NCBI RefSeq assembly: GCF_001486165.1
Contig: NZ_LN908976.1
Span: 558,071 to 622,070, forward strand
Direction: 5' to 3'
From: Bittarella massiliensis (ex Durand et al. 2017)
GTDB lineage: Bacteria > Bacillota > Clostridia > Oscillospirales > Ruminococcaceae
DNA length: 64,000 nt
Position numbers and translations under genes: made by a program
The notes under the pieces: generated by a model
Told to the model about the DNA's origin: nothing
The model's input: the letters and a program-made list of their open reading frames with translations, nothing else
Databases searched by the model: none
Shown: in pieces, positions 57,169 to 64,000 of the stretch
Position numbering within the stretch: the stretch's first letter is position 1
How the letters are laid out: every line of letters starts with the position of its first letter

Positions 57169-57562
57169 AGAGTTCACCTCCTTCCCGCGTGGAGTAGAGG
57201 ACGGGAGTTAAGGGCTTGTCCTCTCTGCCCCTTTCGCTCCGTACCCGTTCGGGAGATGGCTCTTGAGTGCGTTTTTCAGAAAAAAGTTGAAAAAAGCAAA
57301 ATGCGCCCGTCCGCAAGACGCGGACGAGCGCAAAGGAAATGTAAGAAGTATTTAGATGTATTGACAGTTCATACTCATAGCCGGAATATCCCGCTTGCGG
57401 AGCATAGCTTTTTTTGACCGCAAAGCATTAGGCGGGTTACAGTAAATAAAAATGGACACGGCGATACCTCCCCGATACCGCCGTATCCTTAAAAAAGGGC
57501 GACTTTAATACACTACCCGCAATCCATTCTATAATAGGGAACAGCGGCTTTTGCGCAATATT

Positions 57563-57613
57563 AAATAAAAAAGCCGATAACACATAGGTTTTTTGACCTA
57601 ATGCGTTATCGGC
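57563..57613 (-). terminator. Intrinsic terminator after the RlmN/Cfr-like gene
   Basis: GCCGATAAC (57573-57581) and GTTATCGGC (57605-57613) with inner CAT/ATG pairing, followed on the minus strand by TTTTTTATTT. The rest of 57169-57641 holds no gene. Confidence 0.82.
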
Positions 57614-57641
57614 TCTGCGTCTATGCGTCTGGCACTTTTAA

Positions 57642-58625
57642 TCATTTTTTTTTGAATTTATTATATGTGTTAGCTAACTGTCCACAAGCCGCGTTAATCT
57701 CTCTGCCATGAGAAACTCTCATAGTAACTTCAAGTCCTGCTTGCTCTAATTGATGTTTGAATGCAACTATTTCCCGTTTCTGTGGTGCTTTAATTCTTGA
57801 ATTGCTTGTTGGGTTGTATTGTAACACGTTAATCATAACTTTTTTGCCCCGAAACCATTTTGCAAGTTGTCTTACATCTGAGGGCCGGTCATTTATACCC
57901 GGTAAAAGCAAATACGCAAAGACAATTTTGCGATTATGCCTTTCAGAATAGGATAAGGCTTGCTTAACAACATCTTCAATAGCATATATGCGCATGTGAG
58001 GAATAATACGATTTCTTGCAGATTGTGTTGCTGCGTGTAAAGATATTGTCAACTGAATTTTAAGATGTTCCTCGCGCAATTTTTTTAATTGATCGACCGG
58101 ACCAACTGTTGATATGGTAATGCCGTCGGTTGGAAAGTTGAGCCCATATCTATCTCGGAGAATATGGATTGCTTTTATCAAGTTGTCATAATTGAATAAA
58201 GGCTCTCCCATACCCATAAAAACGATACGGTTTACTTTTCGACGCAACAATATAATCTGTTGTACGATTTCTGACGATGTTAGATTACGAACAAAGCCAT
58301 TTCGCCCGGACTCACAAAAAATACAACCAACAGGACAACCGACTTGTGTGCTCACGCAAACAGTTCCACCATCTCGCCGCTTGATAAAAACCGTTTCAAT
58401 GTATTTGTTGTCTTTCAGTTCGTAAACATACTTTTCAGTATCACTGCTTTTGCAAATATTTTTTACCAACATTGATAGATTTTTTTTGCGTGGTAATTGC
58501 TTATATAATTCTTCATATAAGGCTTTTGCTTCATTCTCGCCAATAACTTCCGACATTTCTTTGTAAGTAAATCCGTATGGATCATTCCGTACTTCCGCAG
58601 GCGTATATTTAGGTAAACGTTTCAT
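57642..58625 (-). CDS. RlmN/Cfr-family radical SAM 23S rRNA methyltransferase
   Basis: 327 residues. Motif TVCVSTQVGCPVGCIFCESG contains the radical-SAM CxxxCxxC and the preceding conserved Cys; the catalytic Cys near the C-terminus is in INAACGQL. FMGMGEPLFNYDN and TISLHAATQSARNR are RlmN-like; the short N-terminal domain and LQYNPTSNSRIKAP differ from housekeeping RlmN. The family methylates A2503 of 23S rRNA at C2 (RlmN) or C8 (Cfr, antibiotic resistance). Which position cannot be told. Start after AAGAAAGGATATAAAA. Confidence 0.88.
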   Translation of the reverse strand: MKRLPKYTPAEVRNDPYGFTYKEMSEVIGENEAKALYEELYKQLPRKKNLSMLVKNICKSSDTEKYVYELKDNKYIETVFIKRRDGGTVCVSTQVGCPVGCIFCESGRNGFVRNLTSSEIVQQIILLRRKVNRIVFMGMGEPLFNYDNLIKAIHILRDRYGLNFPTDGITISTVGPVDQLKKLREEHLKIQLTISLHAATQSARNRIIPHMRIYAIEDVVKQALSYSERHNRKIVFAYLLLPGINDRPSDVRQLAKWFRGKKVMINVLQYNPTSNSRIKAPQKREIVAFKHQLEQAGLEVTMRVSHGREINAACGQLANTYNKFKKK

Positions 58626-58641
58626 TTTTATATCCTTTCTT

Positions 58642-58764
58642 CTAAATAATAAAAGTTTGTTTTTCTGTATTTTTGATTACAATCTCTAATTTTTCTACAT
58701 CAATGATATGCGTCAATTTGCATTTAGGGCAGAAAAGAGGAAAATCCTTTTTTTCAATGCTTAT
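58642..58764 (-). pseudogene. Remnant of a cysteine-rich KTR-family small protein
   Basis: 40 open codons without a start: KKDFPLFCPKCKLTHIID matches the second half of the cysteine-rich KTR family often found next to resistance genes of Tn916-like elements. The first CxxC half is missing. Lies between the Mef-like and RlmN/Cfr-like genes. Confidence 0.5.
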
Positions 58765-58779
58765 CTAAGGTGCAGTTGA

Positions 58780-60000
58780 TTATTGCGTATTGTCAATCTC
58801 TCTCAAACCGGGTAGTAAAAATACGGCAAGCGCAACGATGATAATGCCAATTCCGCAAATGACAAACCATTTCTCAACTCCCAGCCGCTCCGCCAGAGGC
58901 CCGGAAATGACAAGGCCAAACGGCATGGCGAGGGAAGCGGCGCTTGTCAGTAGAGAAAAAACTCTCCCCAGATATTCTGGTTTGACCGTTTCTTGAAAAA
59001 TCGCATCTTGCACACCGTAAAATGGAGCGGAAATTCCCATAACAGTACAGCACACAACAAAGACAAGAAATGCGTCTGGCGGCAAAAGCCCGGAGAGCAT
59101 ATTGCTAACGCCCATCAGGAGAACGGAAAGACCGATGGTGTACCGCCGTTTCTTAAAACCGCCCCAAATGCTCAGAATGACTCCGCCAAGCAGCATACCA
59201 ACCGCAAAAGCAATTTCAGCGGCAGAGGCATGGGCCGGTGTTCCTTTGAAGTATGACATACAGATGAGAGGAAAAAGCGTACTGATTGGCATATAAAAGA
59301 ACATATAAATTACACCAATCCAGAGCAGAGCAAAGAGGCCCCTGTTTTGCTTTAATACCACATACCCCTCTTTCATATCCTGTAAAAACTGTTGTCTTTT
59401 CGTTTCTGGACATAGTTCAGGCGTTGGTATGGACGAAATCGCAACAGTCACACAGGCAAGGATTGCACCCACAATATCTAACAATATAATTGCATTAAGA
59501 GGCCAAACAGCATATAAAAACGCTGCGGCAGCTGGACTGATAATCGCACTTACTGCTTGCATGGTCTGCGTGTAACCAGCGCATTTTGTAAGTTCCTCTT
59601 TTGGCACAATCATAGGTGTTGCTGCGCTGAATGCTGGAGAATGAAAAGCAGTTCCCGCACTTCGGATTAACAGGACAACCATAATAGACCATACGGGCAA
59701 TTCCATGTAAAACGCCACCAGCGCCAGAATACCGCCAGCGGCGGCAATTATCAAATCCGCACCAATCATTACGCTTTTACGGCTGTGCCGGTCAACAAAA
59801 GCACCTGCAAACGGGCCTAAACAGGCTTGCGGCAAAAATCCAATCAGTGTTGCCGCCGTCAATATGATTGCAGAATTAGTTTTCGCAACCAAATAAAAGA
59901 TAATGGCCATTTGCAAAATACCGCTGCTAATAAAGGATATTGCTTGTCCGGCAAGAAGTGTAAAATAAGTTTTTCTCCATGAATTGTTGTTTTGGGTCAT
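58780..60000 (-). CDS. Mef-type MFS efflux pump
   Basis: 406 residues, 12 transmembrane segments. AIIFYLVAKTNSAIILTAATLIGFLP, FAGAFVDRHSRKSVMIGADLIIAAAGGILALVAF and PKEELTKCAGYTQTMQAVS follow Mef(A)-family macrolide pumps closely. PEYLGRVFSLLTS is near the end. Start at ATG 60000, eight bases after GGAGG; the longer open frame includes the leader. Substrate (macrolides or other) is inferred from the family. Confidence 0.9.
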   Translation of the reverse strand: MTQNNNSWRKTYFTLLAGQAISFISSGILQMAIIFYLVAKTNSAIILTAATLIGFLPQACLGPFAGAFVDRHSRKSVMIGADLIIAAAGGILALVAFYMELPVWSIMVVLLIRSAGTAFHSPAFSAATPMIVPKEELTKCAGYTQTMQAVSAIISPAAAAFLYAVWPLNAIILLDIVGAILACVTVAISSIPTPELCPETKRQQFLQDMKEGYVVLKQNRGLFALLWIGVIYMFFYMPISTLFPLICMSYFKGTPAHASAAEIAFAVGMLLGGVILSIWGGFKKRRYTIGLSVLLMGVSNMLSGLLPPDAFLVFVVCCTVMGISAPFYGVQDAIFQETVKPEYLGRVFSLLTSAASLAMPFGLVISGPLAERLGVEKWFVICGIGIIIVALAVFLLPGLREIDNTQ

Positions 60001-60043
60001 AATGCGAACCTCCTTTTTTATTGCATTGTTCCTTTGTTTCTGC

Positions 60044-60305
60044 AATAAAAAGCAGGCGTTGTCCCACAGAGAGGGCAGACGCCTGCATAACAACAAAGCA
60101 CGAAAAAACACCACGATACAGTTCAAAGACTGCTCGTGTCAAACCTACGTGTTCCTTTGCATACGCACGCAAAAAAAGCCCACCATCATGTGGAAAGGTA
60201 CTTCTACTTTTTATTGCTTATTAGCGTACACAAATTAACACACGTAAGCCTCCTTCCAATCTCAAACTGTCGCACAGTATAACACACATCCGATAGACTT
60301 GTCAA
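60044..60305 (-). promoter_or_regulatory. Promoter and attenuator-like leader of the Mef-type gene
   Basis: Promoter TTGACA (60300-60305), 18-bp spacer, TATACT (60276-60281) on the minus strand. A leader of about 270 nt contains a strong GGAAGGAGG with a very short ORF, a weak hairpin ending in T7 near 60173-60196, and a GCAGGCGT/ACGCCTGC hairpin (60052-60086) followed by TTTTTATT, about 45 nt before the start codon. This is a transcription-attenuation layout as in mef, erm and tet(M) leaders. Confidence 0.75.
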
Positions 60306-61223
60306 CCATTTTTAACCTTGTTTTCCATCTTGTTTTTCCATCTCTTACGGGCAGTAGCAAAGCCAGGCGAGCCAGTCAACGGTCAAGATGAACGGCGCTT
60401 TCAGCGCCGCCGTTGACAGTCTCGCCCGTCTTTGCTAATGGGTAATCAAGGCGGGAAAGCCATTTTAGGGCTTTCCCGCCCATTTCAATTTTGGGAGAAG
60501 AAAGGCCCCAAAATGAACGAGTGCGGCCAAACACTTTTAGGGATTGGCCACCTTGTCCACCCATCCAGCGGGGCGGCGGGGAACGGTCAAGGCCGGGCGT
60601 CAGCCCATTCATTTCAGCCTTGACGGTTTCCTGCCGTCCTGCTACTTTTCCCGGAGTGTGGCCACACATCTGGTCACGGTGTCCAGAGCTTTGGGACTTT
60701 TTGTCCCATAGGCCGGGGGCGGAGGACGAGGGACGGGGGCTTTCATAATACGCCCTGTCTGCTGCTGAAATCAGCCCTTTGTTTCCGGCTTACCAGCCCC
60801 AAACAAAGCCCTGCTTTCCTGCCGCGTCAAATGCCCTTGCCCTCCCCGGCGGCAACGGTATTTTCAGGGCAACGCCGACAGAGCGTATAACACACTACAC
60901 TTTGCTCCGCAAAGTCGTGTGCCAAATGGGGCGCTGCCCCCTTTGGAAACCCCCGCAACAAACAGGTGCTATGCACCCAGCCGGGAGCATAGCGCCGTTT
61001 GTTGTCAGCAGCCCGTTTCACGGTCTGCGTGTAGTTCCTTGTAAACTGACCTAATACGCATGCTATGCAACATAAACGCCGCCTCCTTTTACATAAATTT
61101 TATTTTATCAGAAAATCAGTCTACTGTCAATACACAACAGGAAGTATTTAACCTAATGATATGAATTGTGTGGACATATCCAAAAAGAAAGGTGAACTGT
61201 AAAATGTAACAGGGTGAATGAAA
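60306..61223. other. Gene-free 0.9-kb region with several inverted repeats
   Basis: Nested inverted repeat GTCAACGG/CCGTTGAC (60375-60417) with inner GGCGCT/AGCGCC; a 12-bp perfect pair at 60450-60461 and 60469-60480. No convincing ORF. It may hold regulatory or replication signals of the element. Confidence 0.5.
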
Positions 61224-61580
61224 ATGGCAAAAAGACCCGTACCATTGTACGACTTTAAGGCTTTCGGGGCAGCTATAAAAGCCGCGAGAAATGAATACGG
61301 CGAGAGCCGCAAAAAGGTAAGCGACGAGTTATATATTTCCCCGCGCTACCTTGCGAATATCGAGAACAAGGGACAACAGCCGAGTTTACAGGTATTCTAT
61401 GACCTTGTAACCCGGTATCATATTTCGGTAGATCAATTTTTCTTCCCGAACAGCAATGCGGAGAAATCCACCGGGCGGCGGCAGCTTGACGCGCTGCTGG
61501 ACGGTATGAGCGATAAAGGCATACGGATTGTAACCGCAACAGCAAGGGAGATAACGGAAGTCGAAAAAGCAGAGGATTAA
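61224..61580 (+). CDS. XRE-family regulator
   Basis: 118 residues from ATG 61224, seven bases after AGGGTGA. HTH: FKAFGAAIKAARNEYGESRKKVSDELYISPRYLANIENKGQQPS. Typical regulator next to mobilization genes in Clostridia elements; may control mobC-mobA or the recombinase. Confidence 0.87.
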   Translation: MAKRPVPLYDFKAFGAAIKAARNEYGESRKKVSDELYISPRYLANIENKGQQPSLQVFYDLVTRYHISVDQFFFPNSNAEKSTGRRQLDALLDGMSDKGIRIVTATAREITEVEKAED

Positions 61581-61602
61581 CCTCACAATATGAGAAATCG
61601 GG

Positions 61603-61636
61603 AGATTGCAGCGCATGGCGGCTGCAATCTTTTTTT
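61603..61636 (+). terminator. Terminator after the XRE gene
   Basis: AGATTGCAGC (61603-61612) pairs with GCTGCAATCT (61621-61630), then TTTTTT. Confidence 0.92.
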
Positions 61637-61707
61637 GCGTCCAAAATCAAAGGAACGCGCAACAAATACCGCCTTTCGGTGGGGGTATGGAGTAGATAGC
61701 AAGCACA

Positions 61708-61789
61708 GCAAGCGAGTACCCGCTTGCGATTTTTGGCTTTAGGGAACCCTCCCCCTAAACCCGAAAAATGCTTGTTGGGAACATCCCAA
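61708..61789 (+). other. Candidate oriT upstream of mobC
   Basis: Three inverted repeats in 80 bp: GCAAGCG/CGCTTGC (61708-61727), TTTAGGG/CCCTAAA (61738-61759) and TTGGG/CCCAA (61775-61789). Position just before the relaxosome genes is typical of oriT. The nick site is not identified. Confidence 0.45.
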
Positions 61790-61820
61790 ACCCTGATACG
61801 AAAAGAGGCGAGATACCACG

Positions 61821-62150
61821 ATGGCAAACCGAAAACGAAATATCCAGGTGAAGTTCTATGTGACCGCCGAGGAAAAGGAACTGATGGAACAAAAGATGGC
61901 CCAGCTCCAGACAAAGCGCATCGGCGCCTATCTGCGGAAGATGGCGATTGACGGATATATCATCTATGTGGACACCAGGGACATTAAGGAGATGAACAAG
62001 CTCCTGTCCGCCATTGGCCGGAACATTAACCAAATCGCCAAGCGGGTCAACGCCGGTGGCCCCACCTATCAGGCCGACATGGAGGAAATCCGGGAAAGGC
62101 TGGATCAGATATGGCAGTTACAAAGACGCATCCTATTAAGTCAACGCTGA
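61821..62150 (+). CDS. mobC: MobC-type relaxosome accessory protein
   Basis: 109 residues. KFYVTAEEKELMEQKMAQLQTKRIGAYLRKMAIDGYI and NKLLSAIGRNINQIAKRVN are the MobC signatures. A ribbon-helix-helix-type protein that helps the relaxase at oriT. GAGGCGAGATACCACG precedes the ATG. The 3' end overlaps mobA by 40 bp. Confidence 0.95.
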   Translation: MANRKRNIQVKFYVTAEEKELMEQKMAQLQTKRIGAYLRKMAIDGYIIYVDTRDIKEMNKLLSAIGRNINQIAKRVNAGGPTYQADMEEIRERLDQIWQLQRRILLSQR

Positions 62151-63460
62151 AAGCGGCCATTGATTATATCTGCAATCCCGACAAGACGGACGGAAAGCTG
62201 CTGGTGTCCGCTTTTGGCTGCGCCGCCGAGACCGCCGACATTGAGTTTGGCTGGACACGCCGCCATGCTATCGACAAGGGCACTCACCTGGGGCGCCACC
62301 TGATCCAAGCCTTTGAGCCTGGAGAGGTGTCGCCAGAGGAAGCCCACCGGATCGGCATGGAACTGGCGCGGGAGGTCCTGGGCGGCAAATATGAATTTGT
62401 CCTCACCACCCACATTGACAAGGATCACGTCCATAATCACCTGATTTTCAATGCGGTCAGCTTCACCGACCACAAGCACTACCATTCCAACAAGCGCAGC
62501 TATCACGAGATACGCCGGGCCAGTGACCGGCTGTGCAAAGAACACGGCTTGTCCGTCATCGTCCCTGGCCGGGATAAGGGTAAGAGCTACATTGAGCATC
62601 AGGCCGCACAGAACGGCACCAGCTACAAGGCAAAGCTGAAAGCCGCCATCGACCGGCTGATCCCCGTATCCTCCAGCCTGGAAGATTTGCTTGCCCGGTT
62701 GCAGCGGGAAGGATACGAAATCAAGTGGGGAAAGTATATCTCCGCCAGGGCGCCGGACCAGGAGAGGTTTACCCGGCTCAAAACCCTGGGCGCCGATTAC
62801 ACGGAAGAAGCCGTTGTCTCCCGCATTGCCGGAGGCCTCCGCCCCTCCAGACAGCCCCAGCAGCGCAGCAGGAAGGTCAGCCTGCTCATTGACATTCAGA
62901 ACAATATCAAGGCCCAGCAGAGCGCCGGATACCAGCGGTGGGCGACCATCGAGAATCTGAAACGTGCGGCCGCCACCATGAACTTTCTCACCGAACACGG
63001 CATCGGCAGCTATGAGGAATTGGTGGAACGGTGCGACGCCGTTGCCGCCGCCTCCATCCGTACCAGGGAGAGCCTGCGGGATACGGAACAGCGGATCGCC
63101 GACCTTGCCCTCCTGGGAAAGCAGCTTGACACTTATCGCAAGCTGAAACCTGTCTATGACCGATACAAGGCATCAAAGGACAAGGAAAAATTCCTGCGCG
63201 GCTTTGAGAGCGAGATTATCTTATTCGAGGCGGCAGCCAGGGAAATCAAAAAGGCCGGGCTCACCAAACTTCCTTCCTCCGAAAAGCTGAAAGCAGAATT
63301 GGACGGACTCTCCGCCCGCAAGACCGCCCTGCAAACGGAACTTCGGAAGATACGGCGGGAGGAAAAGGAGTATGACACCCTCCGCCAGAATGTGGACGCC
63401 CTACTGGAAAGGCCGAAGGAACAGGAACAGCAGCGGCAGCGGAGCAACGACTTGGAGTAA
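62111..63460 (+). CDS. mobA: MobA/VirD2-type relaxase
   Basis: 449 residues. The N-terminal relaxase domain has AIDYICNPDKTDGKLL, HLIQAFEPGEVSPEEAH, and the metal triad motif THIDKDHVHNHLIFN; the C-terminal half is a charged coiled coil (ESLRDTEQRIADLALLG). It nicks and covalently leads single-stranded DNA into a recipient. Start overlaps mobC. Confidence 0.96.
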   Translation: MAVTKTHPIKSTLKAAIDYICNPDKTDGKLLVSAFGCAAETADIEFGWTRRHAIDKGTHLGRHLIQAFEPGEVSPEEAHRIGMELAREVLGGKYEFVLTTHIDKDHVHNHLIFNAVSFTDHKHYHSNKRSYHEIRRASDRLCKEHGLSVIVPGRDKGKSYIEHQAAQNGTSYKAKLKAAIDRLIPVSSSLEDLLARLQREGYEIKWGKYISARAPDQERFTRLKTLGADYTEEAVVSRIAGGLRPSRQPQQRSRKVSLLIDIQNNIKAQQSAGYQRWATIENLKRAAATMNFLTEHGIGSYEELVERCDAVAAASIRTRESLRDTEQRIADLALLGKQLDTYRKLKPVYDRYKASKDKEKFLRGFESEIILFEAAAREIKKAGLTKLPSSEKLKAELDGLSARKTALQTELRKIRREEKEYDTLRQNVDALLERPKEQEQQRQRSNDLE

Positions 63461-63552
63461 CGGGGATTGGGCGCTTTTTACAGTCTTTGCAAAACCCCTG
63501 GGCGCATGGTTATCCGGCTGATATAATGGAACCAGGAATGGAGGTGCTGACT

Positions 63553-63906
63553 GTGACGAAATCCGAAGTAATCAAAGAGTTTTTCAAAAAGAGCGTGCTG
63601 CCCGTGGCGGTGGCGGCTTTGCTGTACTGCATTTTCAAATCCGCCTGCACAAAAGATGGAGTCACCGACTATGTATGGCTGTTCATCCTTTGCGGCCTGC
63701 CTTTTGGTATCCCACGGATGTTTGCCTGGATCGTGCCCGGCGGCTCTTTGGGAACCGCCCTTCCGTTGTTTCTGCTGAACTTTATTATTGGCGGAGTGAT
63801 CGGCGGTTTCGTCCTGGTCTGGCGACTGCTGGTGGCTGCCTGGTATATTCCCTTGACCATCTATCGACTGTTCATAACAAGAGGGACTTCCTATATTCCA
63901 GAATAG
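63553..63906 (+). CDS. Small membrane protein downstream of the relaxase
   Basis: 117 residues from a GTG after GGAGGTGCTGACT. A cytoplasmic start (TKSEVIKEFFKKS) is followed by three to four hydrophobic segments (VLPVAVAALLYCIF, YVWLFILCGLPFGIPRMF, FLLNFIIGGVIGGFVLVW). Resembles small proteins of unknown function encoded after relaxases in Clostridia elements. After it, 63907-64000 shows no further gene start. Confidence 0.7.
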   Translation: MTKSEVIKEFFKKSVLPVAVAALLYCIFKSACTKDGVTDYVWLFILCGLPFGIPRMFAWIVPGGSLGTALPLFLLNFIIGGVIGGFVLVWRLLVAAWYIPLTIYRLFITRGTSYIPE

Positions 63907-64000
63907 CACTATGGAAATGTGGAAAACGGCCGCTTCACCGATGGAAAACAAATATTCACGGCTCGATGGAAAAGCTGTCAGCTTTCCCACAGCCCGCAAA

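Overview
The window reads as a spore-forming, high-GC Bacillota of the Clostridia, most likely a gut Oscillospiraceae-type organism. Evidence: the Gram-positive gene order rimP-nusA-ylxR-ylxQ-infB-rbfA-nrnA-truB-ribF, a spoVT gene with a sigma-G-like promoter, two T-box leaders, rubrerythrin, Rnf-type subunits and GC-rich third positions. No rRNA, tRNA or CRISPR array was seen.

Layout. 1-25.7 kb: 5' part of feoA; pnp; small proteins and acetyltransferases; a YhbD/bactofilin pair; rpsO; a short promoter-terminator unit (candidate small RNA) before a 5'-3' exonuclease; a cyclase; then the long minus-strand translation/transcription operon (rimP to ribF); spoVT; a membrane protein behind a T-box that reads as tryptophan-specific; a putative glycoside-hydrolase-like protein; and an rnfD-rnfE-rnfA cluster. 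At 25746-25783 there is a Tn5/Nextera mosaic-end inverted repeat that cuts two ORFs at once. This is almost certainly a library artefact, so the two sides may not be neighbours in the genome. 25.8-41.5 kb: rpe (3' end lost at the artefact), aldo/keto reductase, a response regulator-kinase-HtrA cluster, ychF, a T-box-controlled sodium symporter, two methyltransferases, an autoregulated TetR gene and a MATE exporter.

41.86-49.58 kb is a low-GC, Tn916-family integrated element (integrase, excisionase, MobT/Rep-type protein, XRE regulator, 8-bp terminal direct repeats and arm-type repeats at both ends). Its cargo is a complete pantothenate operon, panG-panB-panC-panD. It sits at the 3' end of ybaK and cuts the 5' end of a downstream gene. 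49.58-53.97 kb returns to host DNA: ybaK, rubrerythrin, mtnN and a GGDEF-EAL gene with an in-frame TAG. From about 54 kb to the window end lies a second mobile element: large serine recombinase, TnpW-like protein, HTH and sigma-like regulators, an RlmN/Cfr-family radical SAM enzyme, a Mef-type efflux pump behind an attenuator-like leader, and a MobC/MobA mobilization module. Its right end is outside the window.

The most interesting items are: (1) an Rnf-like D-E-A membrane core in which all four conserved cysteines of RnfA/RnfE are replaced, the RnfD flavin motif is missing and no rnfB, rnfC or rnfG lies beside it; (2) the mobile pantothenate pathway; (3) the mobile Mef-like plus RlmN/Cfr-like pair; (4) the T-box-linked candidate tryptophan transporter. 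All calls come from reading the sequence; no database search was run.
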